64,000 bases of DNA from CAVXGU01 sp963761615 (GCA_963761615.1 CAVXGU010000003.1:2914001-2978000), one strand, 5' to 3'. Positions 54,080-62,972 are shown, counted from the stretch's first letter. Notes: generated by a model not told the origin, from the sequence alone. Program-made: numbers and translations.

Positions 54080-54979
54080 ATGACCACGTCCGACCGGCTT
54101 GCCGAGCAATTCGAACGGCACCGCGCGCACCTGCGCGCCGTCGCGTATCGCATGCTCGGGTCTGCGAGCGAGGCCGATGATGCCGTTCAGGAGAGTTGGA
54201 TTCGACTCGGCCGATCCGACGTCAGCGACGTCGAAAACCTTCGAGCGTGGCTGACGACCGTCGTCGCACGCGTGTGCCTGGACCTGCTGCGAGCGCGGAC
54301 CTCACGCCGGGAGGATCCCCTGGACGTCGACGTGCACGTCCCCGATCCCGTCATCACGCGCGGCGACCGGGACCCGGAATCCGACGCCATGTTCGCCGAC
54401 TCGGTCGGCCTGGCCCTCCTCGTGGTGCTGGAGACGCTCGAGCCCGCCGAGCGGCTCGCCTTCGTGCTCCACGACGTCTTCGGGATGACGTTCGACGAGA
54501 TCGCGCCGATCGTGGAACGCTCGTCCGTCGCCGCACGCCAGCTCGCCAGTCGCGCCCGACGCCGGGTCCAGCGCACGGCCCCGAACGCGGACCCCGACCT
54601 GCGCCGGCAGCGGCGTGTCATCGATGCGTTCATGGCCGCCGTGCGGGACGGCGACTTCGAACGGCTGGTCGCCGTGCTCGATCCGCAGGTCGTGCTGCGA
54701 GCGGACGGCGGCGCCCTCCGCAGCGCCTCGCGGGTCGTGCGAGGGGCTCGCGCGGTCGCCGAACAGGCCGCGACCTTCTCGCGCCTCGGCCTCTCGAGCC
54801 AGCTCGTACTCGTGAATGGCCACCTGGGATTCGTCGCGCGCCGCCCGGACGGCCATCTGTTCGCCGTGCTCGGCTTCACGATCGCGGACGGCCAGGTGGT
54901 CGAGATCGACATCCTGGCCGACCCGGAACGACTCGGCCGCCTCGATCTGTCGGCGATCGACACCCCCGGCGAGGCGTGA
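54080..54979 (+). CDS. ECF41-group sigma factor with SnoaL-like C-terminal domain
   Basis: 299 residues. Sigma-70 region 2 (HLRAVAYRMLGSASEADDAVQESW) and region 4 (LEPAERLAFVLHDVFGMTFDEIAPIVERSSVAARQLASRAR) fill residues 1-175. The last 120 residues form a SnoaL-like domain (RRVIDAFMAAVRDGDFERLV) with an RADGG motif related to the DGGGK element of ECF41 proteins. In that group the C-terminal domain, not an anti-sigma factor, controls activity, and none is encoded nearby. The matching promoter just upstream supports the assignment. Confidence 0.9.
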   Translation: MTTSDRLAEQFERHRAHLRAVAYRMLGSASEADDAVQESWIRLGRSDVSDVENLRAWLTTVVARVCLDLLRARTSRREDPLDVDVHVPDPVITRGDRDPESDAMFADSVGLALLVVLETLEPAERLAFVLHDVFGMTFDEIAPIVERSSVAARQLASRARRRVQRTAPNADPDLRRQRRVIDAFMAAVRDGDFERLVAVLDPQVVLRADGGALRSASRVVRGARAVAEQAATFSRLGLSSQLVLVNGHLGFVARRPDGHLFAVLGFTIADGQVVEIDILADPERLGRLDLSAIDTPGEA

Positions 54980-55018
54980 GCGTTTCCTGGCGGGCGGACC
55001 GCGCCTATCATTGATGGC

Positions 55019-55966
55019 GTGGAGCGCCGCTCCGTGCGTACTCGCGCCGCCGGCTCCGTGGTCGCCGCTCTGAGCATCGCCGCCTGGGGCGGAACACGGC
55101 TCGCGACCGCCGCGGGGACAGGCGCGGGACAGCCACTGCCTTCGGGCACCTCGCAGCACACGCTGATGGTCGACGGCCTGCAGCGCACCTACCAGGTGTA
55201 CCGGCCGGTGCAGCTCCCCGTGCGGGCCCCGCTGGTCGTCATGCTCCACGGCGGCTACGGCAGCGGCGCACAGGCCGAGCGCGCTTACGGCTGGGACGCT
55301 CGAGCCGACCAGGGGCGCTTCGCGGTCGCCTACCCGGACGGACTCGACCGCGCCTGGAACACCGAGGGCGGCTGCTGCGGCCGGCCCGCCGCGAACCACG
55401 TCGACGATGTGGCCTTCATCGAGGCGATGGTCGAGGCCATCGAGGCGGACGTTCCCGTCGACCCCGGCCGCGTGTATGCCACCGGCATCAGCAACGGCGG
55501 GATCATGTCCTACACGCTCGCCTGCAGGACCAGGCTCTTCGCAGCGATCGGGCCGGACTCGGCCACCGAACTGGCCCCGTGCCCGAACCCGGCGCCGCTG
55601 TCGGTGATTCACATTCACGGCGCCGCCGATCCCACCATCCGCTACGACGGCGGCCCGGGCCAGGACGTCGGGGTCGTCATCGACGGCCCCGCCATCCCCG
55701 AGGTGAACGCCCGCTGGCGCGCCATCGACGGGTGCGCGCAGCCCACGATCGTCACCAGGGGCGACGTCACCACCTCGATCGCCGCGTGCCCGCAGCATCG
55801 CGCGGTCGAGCTCATCACCATCGCCGGGGCCGGCCACCAGTGGCCCGGCGCCAGACCCAACCTCCTCGCCGAGCGGCTCCTGCACGCCAATCCCCCCTCG
55901 ACGGCGCTCGACGCCACCGCGACGATCTGGCGCTTCTTCGCCGCTCACCCGCGGCCGGCGTCCTGA
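55019..55966 (+). CDS. Secreted PHB-depolymerase/LpqC-type esterase
   Basis: 315 residues from a GTG at 55019. A signal peptide (AAGSVVAALSIAAWGG) is followed by an alpha/beta-hydrolase domain: LVVMLHGGYGSG (oxyanion hole), VYATGISNGGIMS with the nucleophile Ser, and the catalytic His in AGAGHQWPG. A cysteine pair at GGCCGRP and others may form disulfides. Relatives cleave polyhydroxybutyrate or feruloyl and acetyl esters of plant polysaccharides. It follows the sigma factor gene by 39 bp and may be cotranscribed with it. Confidence 0.9.
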   Translation: MERRSVRTRAAGSVVAALSIAAWGGTRLATAAGTGAGQPLPSGTSQHTLMVDGLQRTYQVYRPVQLPVRAPLVVMLHGGYGSGAQAERAYGWDARADQGRFAVAYPDGLDRAWNTEGGCCGRPAANHVDDVAFIEAMVEAIEADVPVDPGRVYATGISNGGIMSYTLACRTRLFAAIGPDSATELAPCPNPAPLSVIHIHGAADPTIRYDGGPGQDVGVVIDGPAIPEVNARWRAIDGCAQPTIVTRGDVTTSIAACPQHRAVELITIAGAGHQWPGARPNLLAERLLHANPPSTALDATATIWRFFAAHPRPAS

Positions 55967-55995
55967 GTGAGCGGATCAGCGTGTAGAGTTGCATC

Positions 55996-56700
55996 GTGAC
56001 CGAGCTGGTCTCCTGCCTCACCGTCACCAGGGATCGCGTCGATCTGCTCCGCCGCGCGGTCACCTGCTTCGAGCGCCAGTCGTATCCCGACCGCCAGCTG
56101 ATCGTCGTCAACGACGCCGACGACGGCACGCGGGAGTACCTGGCGTCGCTCGGGGACGACCGAATCTGCTACGTCCGGCCGGAGCGAGACGGCCTCCGGC
56201 TCGGCGAGCTGCGGAACGTCGCGCTCGCGCACGCGCGCGGACGTTACGTGGCCCAGTGGGACGATGACGACTGGCATCACCCCGATCGGCTGGCCGCGCA
56301 GCTGGCGGCGATCGAGGAGGCGCAGGCCGACGTCTGCCTGCTGCAGCGCTGGACCCTTGCCTGGCCGGATCGCAACCTGTTTCTAAGATCGAAGCGCCGC
56401 CCGTGGGAGGGTGCGATGGTCGCCCGTAAGGCTGCGCTGCCGCCCTACGAAGCGCTCAGCCATGGCGAGGACTCGGTGGTCCTCGAGGAGTGCCGCAAGC
56501 GGAGAGGGGCGATCTGCCTGCTGGACCGTCCAGACCTCTACATCTACGTCGTCCACGGCCGGAACTGCTACAGCGCCGAGCATTTCGCCGACAACATCTT
56601 CAACACACACACGGGCGAGCTGTCGCCCGGCGAGGTGGCGGATCTGCGGCGGAAGCTGGACTGGGGACGGGCGCCGGGCGCGGCAGACCGGTCAGCGTGA
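55996..56700 (+). CDS. GT2-family glycosyltransferase
   Basis: 234 residues from a GTG at 55996. A GT-A fold: VSCLTVTRDRVDLLRRAV, LIVVNDADDG, then the metal-binding AQWDDDDWHHP (DxD motif) near residue 92. No membrane helix, so it works in the cytoplasm or at the membrane face. It is the first gene of the glycosyltransferase/HprK/PqqD locus, and its end overlaps the end of the convergent GT25-like gene by about 9 bp. Confidence 0.92.
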   Translation: MTELVSCLTVTRDRVDLLRRAVTCFERQSYPDRQLIVVNDADDGTREYLASLGDDRICYVRPERDGLRLGELRNVALAHARGRYVAQWDDDDWHHPDRLAAQLAAIEEAQADVCLLQRWTLAWPDRNLFLRSKRRPWEGAMVARKAALPPYEALSHGEDSVVLEECRKRRGAICLLDRPDLYIYVVHGRNCYSAEHFADNIFNTHTGELSPGEVADLRRKLDWGRAPGAADRSA

Positions 56701-57327
56701 CGGCGGGTCGGGCTCGAAACAGGACACCTGTCCGATGTGCGTCACGAGCACCGGCGTCGTGTTGTACAGCGCCGCGTGCTGCTTGGCGTACTTGCCGATC
56801 AGATTGTCGTTCATCCCCCGCCTGATGTTCTCTTCGACGTAGTCGGCGACCGCGCTTCGCAGCGCCTTGGTCGGATAGAAGATGCCCTGCGCGCCGACGA
56901 GATACGGCCTGGTGTGCGTCGCATAGCGTCTGTCCGGCGACTGGTCGCAGTCCTGGCCGAGATTCAGCACGTAGTCGGCCCGGTCGATCTCGGCCACCGT
57001 CGCCATCAGCTGCGCGAGCCAGTTCGAGTCGAAGACGATGTCGTCTTCGCAGCACAGGCAACGCTCGCTGTCGCCGTAGCGCAGCGCCCGAATCGCGTTG
57101 ACGTTGCAGTTGTGTCGCGGCCGGCCTTCCCGCTTCTGCGCGTCGGCGACGGCGTCCCACTCCACGATGGTCGCGACGTCCCGGTAGCGCTCGACGTGGG
57201 ACAGATCGCGCGAGCCGACGACGAGGTTCAACGGGAGATCCCGGCCGTCGGATGCGAAGAGGCTGGCGAGCGTCAGATCGATGTAGTGCAGCCGGCGGCT
57301 CGCGAGCGTCGTCATGTTGATGATCAT
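56692..57327 (-). CDS. GT25-like glycosyltransferase, paralogue of the divergent gene at 57441
   Basis: 211 residues. The N-terminus MIINMTTLASRRLHYIDLTL matches MQINMTTFARRQCQYVVTTL of the gene at 57441. The centre has CCEDDIVFDSNWLAQL, an EDD metal-binding motif as in GT25 and similar GT-A enzymes, and the end HIGQVSCF resembles the GT25 HIGxxS element. Sugar and acceptor unknown. The two paralogues point away from each other across 113 bp. Family placement is tentative. Confidence 0.72.
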   Translation of the reverse strand: MIINMTTLASRRLHYIDLTLASLFASDGRDLPLNLVVGSRDLSHVERYRDVATIVEWDAVADAQKREGRPRHNCNVNAIRALRYGDSERCLCCEDDIVFDSNWLAQLMATVAEIDRADYVLNLGQDCDQSPDRRYATHTRPYLVGAQGIFYPTKALRSAVADYVEENIRRGMNDNLIGKYAKQHAALYNTTPVLVTHIGQVSCFEPDPPSR

Positions 57328-57440
57328 CTGGCACCAAGCACGGCTCGACCCGCCGGGCTCCTGCGCCTGCAGGCCGGCGTCCCGTTTGACCTCCCATTAT
57401 CGGGCCAAGAGAGGGATAATCGTCCGGCCAGGCCGGCGAG

Positions 57441-58091
57441 ATGCAGATCAACATGACGACCTTCGCCAGGCGCCAGTGCCAGTACGTCGTCACGACGCTC
57501 GGCAGCCTGTTCGTGTCCGACTGGCAGGACGCGGACGGCGCGCTCAACCTGATCCTCGGATCCGAGGACGACTCCCATGTCCGGTGGGTCGCCGGCCGCC
57601 CGCGCGTCCGCCTCGTCGCCTGGAACCAGGAGTCCAACGAGGCCCTGCGGATCAACTGCACGCTGAACAAGATCCGGGCGCTGCGCCACGGAGACGACGT
57701 CCCCACGCTCGTCTGCGAGGACGACATCGTCTTCCGTCGGGACTGGCTCGCCACGCTGCGGACGGCAACGGCAGAGCTCGGCGACGAGGACTACGTCCTC
57801 AGCCTGTTCGCTGCTGCCCCCGAGCTCGAGCAGGCCGATCGAGTCGAAGGCAAGACGTGGATCAAGCACTACCCCACTCACGTCCTGCAGGGCGCCCAGG
57901 CGATCTACTATCCGACCAGGGCGATCCGCGACAAGGTCGCGGACTACCTGACCGAGAACCTGACCAGCGCCTGCGGCGACGAGCTGATCGGGCGCTGTGC
58001 CCGCGAGCAGGCGGCGCTGTACGCGACGCGTGAAGTCCTCGTCGACCACGTCGGCGCCGTCTCCTGCTTCCACCAGTCGCGCGAGGCGTGA
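57441..58091 (+). CDS. GT25-like glycosyltransferase, paralogue of the divergent gene at 56692
   Basis: 216 residues. It shares with its partner LNLILGSEDDSHV, NCTLNKIRALRHGD, VCEDDIVFRRDWLATL, GAQAIYYPTRAIRDKVADYL and DHVGAVSCF. The EDDIVF motif is the probable metal site. The pair may act one after the other on the same glycan, or on alternative acceptors. The start ATG at 57441 follows a short AT-rich stretch. Confidence 0.72.
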   Translation: MQINMTTFARRQCQYVVTTLGSLFVSDWQDADGALNLILGSEDDSHVRWVAGRPRVRLVAWNQESNEALRINCTLNKIRALRHGDDVPTLVCEDDIVFRRDWLATLRTATAELGDEDYVLSLFAAAPELEQADRVEGKTWIKHYPTHVLQGAQAIYYPTRAIRDKVADYLTENLTSACGDELIGRCAREQAALYATREVLVDHVGAVSCFHQSREA

Positions 58092-58129
58092 TGCCGGCGG
58101 CATCTGCACGCCGGTGGCCAGCTCAGCAT

Positions 58130-58168
58130 TTGAATTCTGCGCTGTTCCAATAAGTATTCTGTTAGGAT
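58130..58168 (+). promoter_or_regulatory. AT-rich promoter-like stretch before the 125-residue gene
   Basis: An AT-rich patch in otherwise GC-rich DNA: TTGAAT (58130-58135), TATTCT (58155-58160, spacer 19) and TTAGGAT (58162-58168). It is the likely promoter of the genes from 58242 on. The boxes are weak. Confidence 0.4.
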
Positions 58169-58241
58169 GCGCAGGCACGGATGCCGTCCGGCGGCGCACG
58201 CATCCCGACCTCCCACAGGCAGATTCGAGACAGGTGCAGAC

Positions 58242-58619
58242 GTGAACGAGCAGCCTCCCGTCGAACCCCAGAACGTGATCATCGAGCTCACCAGCGTGCC
58301 CGCGTTCGGCAGCTTCTTGAATTTGAAGGGACTGGTGCCGAACGGCGATCCCGCCACCATGGGGATCGCGGCCTACATCCGGGTGAACGGCGGCTGGTGG
58401 ACGAAACCCAGCTGGGACGCCCCGGTCACGGCCCTCGCGCCCGACGGCTCGTTCACCGTGGAGATCGTGACGGGAGGCCGGGACGAGCTGGCCACCGAGA
58501 TCTCCGTGTTCCTCGTCCCGCTCGACTACTACCCGCCGGGCCTCCGCGGCGAGCCGGAACTGCCGGCGGAGCTGTCCGAGCGCACCCTCGCTCAGGTGCA
58601 AGTCGCGCGGTTGCCGTAG
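58242..58619 (+). CDS. Small beta-rich protein, unknown function
   Basis: 125 residues from a GTG at 58242. No signal peptide. The sequence is beta-rich with Trp/Tyr clusters (IRVNGGWWTKPSWDAPV, FLVPLDYYPPGL). I compare this to a carbohydrate-binding or immunoglobulin-like module without claiming homology. It lies 18 bp before the GT2-GT10 fusion gene and is probably in the same operon, so a role in glycan binding is plausible. Confidence 0.6.
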   Translation: MNEQPPVEPQNVIIELTSVPAFGSFLNLKGLVPNGDPATMGIAAYIRVNGGWWTKPSWDAPVTALAPDGSFTVEIVTGGRDELATEISVFLVPLDYYPPGLRGEPELPAELSERTLAQVQVARLP

Positions 58620-58637
58620 ACCTCGGACGTCCCGGCG

Positions 58638-60407
58638 ATGCTCAAGTCCTTCGTGGTGGTCATCCCGTCCTACAACAACGCCCGCTGGTGCCGGCTGAAT
58701 CTCGAATCGATCCTGACGCAGGAGCATCCTCGTTTCCGGGTCGTCTACGTCGACGATGCCTCCACGGACGACACCTTCGCCCTCGCCACGACGTGCGCGG
58801 AAAAGAGCGGGCTCGCGCACCGGATCACGCTCGTGCGCAACGAGTCGCGCCTCGGAGCGGTGGCGAACATCGACAGCGTCGTCCGGGCCTGCGATCCGGG
58901 CGAGATCGTCGTCCTGGTCGACGGCGATGACTTCCTCGCGCATCCGCGCGTCCTGACCCGACTCAACGCGACCTACCGGGATCCGAACGTCTGGGTGACG
59001 TGGGGGCAGTTCGCGCGCTTTCCGCACGGCAGCGAGGGCTTCTGCGCCCCGATTCCGCACGAGATCGAAAGCGCCAACGCCTATCGGGACTACGTCTTCG
59101 TCTCGTCGCACCTCCGGACGTTCTACGCGGGCCTGTACCAGCGAATCCGGCTGGACGATCTCCAGGACGTCGACGGGCAGTTCTTCACGACGGGCGGCGA
59201 CGTCGGCGCGATGTTCGCCCTCCTCGAGATGGCAGGACCCCGCGCACGGTTCCTCCCCGACGTGCTCTACCAGTACAACCGCGCGAATCCTCTCAACGAC
59301 GACAAGGTCGATCGCGGAGCGCAGGTCCGCGCGGAGATGAAGATCCGCGGGAAGGCCCGATACGGGCGGCTGCCGGGCCACGCGAATCCCGCGAAGGGCG
59401 GTGCACCGCACGAGGTGTGCATCGGCACCGGTCTCGGCCGGAGCTTCTTCGACAGCCCGGGCGAGCTCTTCGAGCTCGACCACGGCCGGCGGCCTTTCCG
59501 CCAGATGCGCGCCGTGCTCAATCGCCTCGGATACACGGTTCGCGAGTCCCAGACGCTGGCGGACCTCGAAAACCCGCACCGGATCGTCGTCTTCGACCTG
59601 CGCCCGGAGGAGCTGGACCGGATTGCGAAGTACCCGCCCGAGCGGGTCAGCCTCGTCTCGTGGCAGGACCCGGTGTCCGCGCCCTTCAACCTCGACCGGC
59701 GCCTCCACGAACCGTTCGGACGGATCTACACGTGGCACGACGACCTCGTGGACAACGTGCGCTACCACAAGCTGCACTTTCCGGTGCTGCGGCCGATGCT
59801 CGAAGACGTCGTGCCGCTCGACAGCCGGAAGTTCGCCACGCTGCTGGCGTCGCCACGGCCACCGGCGGCCGACGGCGAGCTGTGCGCCGAGGAGCTCGCG
59901 ACCGCACGCGTCCTGGCCGACGCCGAGCCGGAGGCGTTCGACGTCTTCGGGTGGGGGCTGGACGAGGCGACGACCCCGAACCTCCGGGGCGGGATTCTGA
60001 ACAAGGTCGACCAGCTGCGGCGCTACCGGTTCAGCATCTGCTACGAGACCGTCAGCGGCTGGAACGGGTACATCACCTCGAGACTGTTCGAGAGCTTTGC
60101 CGCCGGCTGCGTCCCGGTGTACCGCGGCGCGCCCAACGTCACCGCCTGGATTCCCACGGACTGCTTCATCGCCCGTGACGAATTCGACTCCGAGGCCGAT
60201 CTCTGCGCCTTCCTGCGGGAGATGCCCGAGGCGACGCATGCCGCGTATCTGGACCGGATTCAGGCCTTCCTGTCGTCGGAGCGCGCCGTTCCCTACTCGG
60301 CGGCGTACTTCGTACGGATGTTCGTGGATCTCGTGGGAGGCCGCGCGGACGCCCGCGCGGCCGATTCGTCAGCTTCCGGCGACGGCGCCGACGGGTGTGC
60401 CGCATGA
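58638..60407 (+). CDS. Bifunctional glycosyltransferase: GT2 domain fused to GT10 (fucosyltransferase-like) domain
   Basis: 589 residues. Residues 1-240 are a GT2 enzyme (FVVVIPSYNNARWCRLNLES, VVYVDDASTDDT, VVLVDGDDFL). Residues from about 330 to 560 resemble the GT10 alpha-1,3-fucosyltransferase C-terminal fold: YRFSICYETVSGWNGYITSR, LFESFAAGCVPVYRGAPNV and DCFIARDEFDS are the nucleotide-sugar binding blocks. The ENP/ENS-type motif is changed. It overlaps the HprK-like gene by 4 bp (ATGA), so the two products are made together. The order suggests one protein adding two sugars. Confidence 0.87.
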   Translation: MLKSFVVVIPSYNNARWCRLNLESILTQEHPRFRVVYVDDASTDDTFALATTCAEKSGLAHRITLVRNESRLGAVANIDSVVRACDPGEIVVLVDGDDFLAHPRVLTRLNATYRDPNVWVTWGQFARFPHGSEGFCAPIPHEIESANAYRDYVFVSSHLRTFYAGLYQRIRLDDLQDVDGQFFTTGGDVGAMFALLEMAGPRARFLPDVLYQYNRANPLNDDKVDRGAQVRAEMKIRGKARYGRLPGHANPAKGGAPHEVCIGTGLGRSFFDSPGELFELDHGRRPFRQMRAVLNRLGYTVRESQTLADLENPHRIVVFDLRPEELDRIAKYPPERVSLVSWQDPVSAPFNLDRRLHEPFGRIYTWHDDLVDNVRYHKLHFPVLRPMLEDVVPLDSRKFATLLASPRPPAADGELCAEELATARVLADAEPEAFDVFGWGLDEATTPNLRGGILNKVDQLRRYRFSICYETVSGWNGYITSRLFESFAAGCVPVYRGAPNVTAWIPTDCFIARDEFDSEADLCAFLREMPEATHAAYLDRIQAFLSSERAVPYSAAYFVRMFVDLVGGRADARAADSSASGDGADGCAA

Positions 60408-61234
60408 GCGACGTCGACACCGCGCTGTGGCCGGTCGCCCTGTCGGTCGAAGCCTTCGGCGTCCGCGCCGGCGTACGGCTCAACGACCCGCGATTCACCG
60501 ACGCACTCCTGAGTCGCCTGCCGCCGACGGCGACGCTCGGCGCGTTCTCGGGCGACGGCCAGCAGTACTCGGTGGTCCTCGAGCCGAAGGACGCGCCCGG
60601 CGGCTTCTGCGGACTCCTCTCCCGGAACGGCACAGCGCTCGCCAGGCGCGCATCGCTCGAGGCGCTCTTGAGGGTCTTCGAGGCGGACCTCCAGCTGCAC
60701 GTGGCGGAGATGGCGCCGGAGCGGGTGTTCGTGCACGCGGGCGTCGTCGGCTGGAGCGGGTGCGGCATCCTGCTCCCGGGCCCGAGCTTCAGCGGCAAGA
60801 CGACGCTCACCACCGAACTGGTCCGCGCGGGTGCCGAGTACTATTCGGACGAATACGCCGTGCTCGACGCGGACGGCCGCGTGCATCCCTATGCCCGGCC
60901 GCCCGCCGTTCGAGACACCGACGCATCGGGCGTGGTGAGACGCAGGGTTCACGATTACGAGGGCGCCGCGGCGCGGGCGCCGCTCAGGGCCGCCGTCGTC
61001 CTCGTCACGCAATTCCGCGCGGATGCCGAGTGGCAACCGCGCCTGCTGTCCCCGGCCAGCGGGGCGCTGGCCCTGCTCGCCAACACCGTGTCGGCACGCC
61101 GCAATCCCGAAAGGGTGCTGGCCACCCTGCAGCGCGTCGTCGCGACCGCCCCGGTCATCGTCAGCGACCGGGCCGACGCGTCGACCGTCATCGAATCCAT
61201 CTTCGCGCTCGCCACGAGCCGGCGCGTCGCATAG
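60404..61234 (+). CDS. HprK-like kinase of peptide-modification loci
   Basis: 276 residues from the ATG at 60404, inside the ATGA overlap. The C-terminal half resembles the HPr kinase P-loop domain: VFVHAGVVGWSGCGILLPGP, Walker A GPSFSGKTTLT near residue 128, and EYYSDEYAVLDADG with the likely catalytic Asp. The N-terminal HPr kinase domain is absent, as in the stand-alone HprK-like proteins found with PqqD-type proteins. Some relatives in lasso-peptide loci phosphorylate a serine of the precursor. The next gene encodes a PqqD-like protein, the expected partner. Confidence 0.85.
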   Translation: MSDVDTALWPVALSVEAFGVRAGVRLNDPRFTDALLSRLPPTATLGAFSGDGQQYSVVLEPKDAPGGFCGLLSRNGTALARRASLEALLRVFEADLQLHVAEMAPERVFVHAGVVGWSGCGILLPGPSFSGKTTLTTELVRAGAEYYSDEYAVLDADGRVHPYARPPAVRDTDASGVVRRRVHDYEGAAARAPLRAAVVLVTQFRADAEWQPRLLSPASGALALLANTVSARRNPERVLATLQRVVATAPVIVSDRADASTVIESIFALATSRRVA

Positions 61235-61254
61235 CCAAGGAGAGGAAGGGCGAC

Positions 61255-61680
61255 ATGAGTGAGTACCGACCGAAGGCGCGCTCGACCAAGCTGCTCGTTC
61301 AGCAACTGGACGACGAGATCCTGGTCTACGACCTGGAGCGAAACCAGGCGCACAGCTTGAACGGGAGCGCCGCGCGCGTCTGGACGCTCTGCGACGGGAA
61401 CCGATCCGTGTCCGAGATCGCGGCGATCCTCGCCCCGGATGTCCCGGCCGAGGAGGCGACCAGACTCGTCTGGCACGCGCTCGACCAGTTCGAGCAGCAG
61501 CACCTGCTCGAAGGCTCCCTGCCCGAGGAGAAGGCGCCGGGCATGCTGCGGCGCGAGATGCTGCTGCGCCTCGGCCTGACCGCCGCGATGATTCCGGTCG
61601 TCGAGTCGATCGTCTCGCCGCCCGCGGTCTACGCGCAGTCGGGCGGCACCGGCTCCAGCGGCTCGACGGCGGTGAGCTAG
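61255..61680 (+). CDS. PqqD-family (RRE-like) protein with C-terminal Tat/signal-like tail
   Basis: 141 residues, ATG at 61255 with AAGGAG upstream. Residues 15-95 are a PqqD-type winged-helix domain (EILVYDLERNQAHSLNGSAA, VWTLCDGNRSVSEIAAIL). Such domains bind leader peptides or present substrates. After a linker comes RREMLLRLGLTAAMIPVV with SPPAVYAQ, shaped like a twin-arginine signal plus an AxA cleavage site but placed in the middle of the protein. The tail is SGGTGSSGSTAVS. It could be a carrier or itself the substrate of the kinase and glycosyltransferases beside it; that is a hypothesis. I see no radical SAM or cyclase gene nearby. Confidence 0.87.
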   Translation: MSEYRPKARSTKLLVQQLDDEILVYDLERNQAHSLNGSAARVWTLCDGNRSVSEIAAILAPDVPAEEATRLVWHALDQFEQQHLLEGSLPEEKAPGMLRREMLLRLGLTAAMIPVVESIVSPPAVYAQSGGTGSSGSTAVS

Positions 61681-61695
61681 CCGGAGCCGGAGTCG

Positions 61696-62901
61696 ATGCG
61701 CGCAGCCGGCGGCGATCCGCCCCGCTTCTCCGTCGTCGTGCTCACGCGAAACGAGGAGGCGGCGCTGCCGCGCCTGCTGCGCAGTCTGGCGGCGTTCGTC
61801 GATCGCGGCGGAGAGGTGCTCGTTGTGGACACGGGCAGCGCCGACCGCACGTTGTCGGTCGCACGCGCGGGTGGATGCCGCGTCGAGACGGCCGACCGAC
61901 GGTTCGAGTCGACCCTCGACGCGGACACGGCGGCCGAGATCGAACGGCGCTTCGCCCGGGCGGGCGAGGGACCGCTCGTGGCGGCGGGACAGCGGCTGTT
62001 TCACTTCGGCGACGCCCGACAGCACGCCGGACTGGCGGCCTCGAACGACGTCGTCCTCCAGCTGGATGCCAGCGACGAAATACTGGCGCTCGACCTCGAC
62101 GAGATCGACCGGTCCCTGGCGTCGGGCACGGTCGGCGCCTTCGCCTACGACCTGCTGACCGCCAACGTCCGACTGCGCGTCTCGCGCTTCTACGACCGCA
62201 CCCGGTACCGGTGGTCCGGCCGCGCGCACGAAGTCCTCGGCGCCACGGGCGGCACCGCACCGCCGTTGATTCAGTACGGACCGGCCCGGCTGCTGATCCG
62301 CCATCACAAGGATCCCGCCAAGGAGCGGAACTACCTCGCGGGGCTGGCGCTGCAGGCGATCGAGCGCCCGCACGAACCGCGGTGGTGGCACTACCTGGGA
62401 CGCGAGCTCTTCTACCACCGCCGGTACCGGTCGGCGATCGCGGCCCTCGAGCGGCACGCCGCGATGGAGTCGGCGTGGGCGGCCGAGCGCTCGCAGAGCC
62501 TGTGCTTCACCGCCGAGTGCTTCGAGGCGCTCGGCGACGCGGACTCCGCCCGCGAGGCCTGCCGCCGTGCGATCGGGCTCGACTCGACGCGCCGCGAACC
62601 GTTGCTCCGCCTGGCGGCGCTGCACAGCAGCCTCGGAGAGTTCGAGGCGGCCGTCGGGTGCGCGACCCGGGCGCTGGCGGTGCCCCGAACGAGCGCCTAC
62701 CCGGAAGTCGACGCCAACTACTCGTGGATCCCCCACTCGGTGCTCTACTGGAGCCTGTTCTGGCTGGGCCGCCGCCGGCAGGCGCACGCGCACTGGGAGA
62801 TCTGCCGCGCGCTGGAACCCGCGGACGCCGTGATTGGCGGCCACGAGCGGCTCTTTCGGCAGGCCCCTCGGCGCCGCGGCAACGACCCGAACCTCCGGTA
62901 A
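61696..62901 (+). CDS. GT2-family glycosyltransferase with TPR-like C-terminal half
   Basis: 401 residues, 15 bp after the PqqD-like gene. Residues 10-200 are a GT2 domain (FSVVVLTRNEEAALPRLLRS, VLVVDTGSADRT). The second half, from about residue 215, is helical repeats of the TPR kind (YLGRELFYHRRYRSAIAALE, AECFEALGDADSAREACRRA). This resembles SunS-like and other peptide or protein O-/S-glycosyltransferases with TPR-bearing partners, although the metal motif is degenerate (LDASDEIL). It fits a protein-glycosylation role. Confidence 0.88.
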   Translation: MRAAGGDPPRFSVVVLTRNEEAALPRLLRSLAAFVDRGGEVLVVDTGSADRTLSVARAGGCRVETADRRFESTLDADTAAEIERRFARAGEGPLVAAGQRLFHFGDARQHAGLAASNDVVLQLDASDEILALDLDEIDRSLASGTVGAFAYDLLTANVRLRVSRFYDRTRYRWSGRAHEVLGATGGTAPPLIQYGPARLLIRHHKDPAKERNYLAGLALQAIERPHEPRWWHYLGRELFYHRRYRSAIAALERHAAMESAWAAERSQSLCFTAECFEALGDADSAREACRRAIGLDSTRREPLLRLAALHSSLGEFEAAVGCATRALAVPRTSAYPEVDANYSWIPHSVLYWSLFWLGRRRQAHAHWEICRALEPADAVIGGHERLFRQAPRRRGNDPNLR

Positions 62902-62972
62902 CATTCCCTGACGGTTCGACCGGCACGCGGACGAGGACACTCGCCGCCAGCGCGCGATCGGGAAGATCTCAC

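Noticed and set aside
57324..60239. Minus-strand open frame of about 970 codons opposite the glycosyltransferases
   Set aside because: Composition-driven shadow. The plus-strand GT genes have motifs, ribosome sites and overlaps.
61255..61680. Lasso-peptide biosynthesis locus
   Set aside because: No asparagine-synthetase-like cyclase and no transglutaminase-like protease lie within the window, so only the HprK/PqqD parts match.
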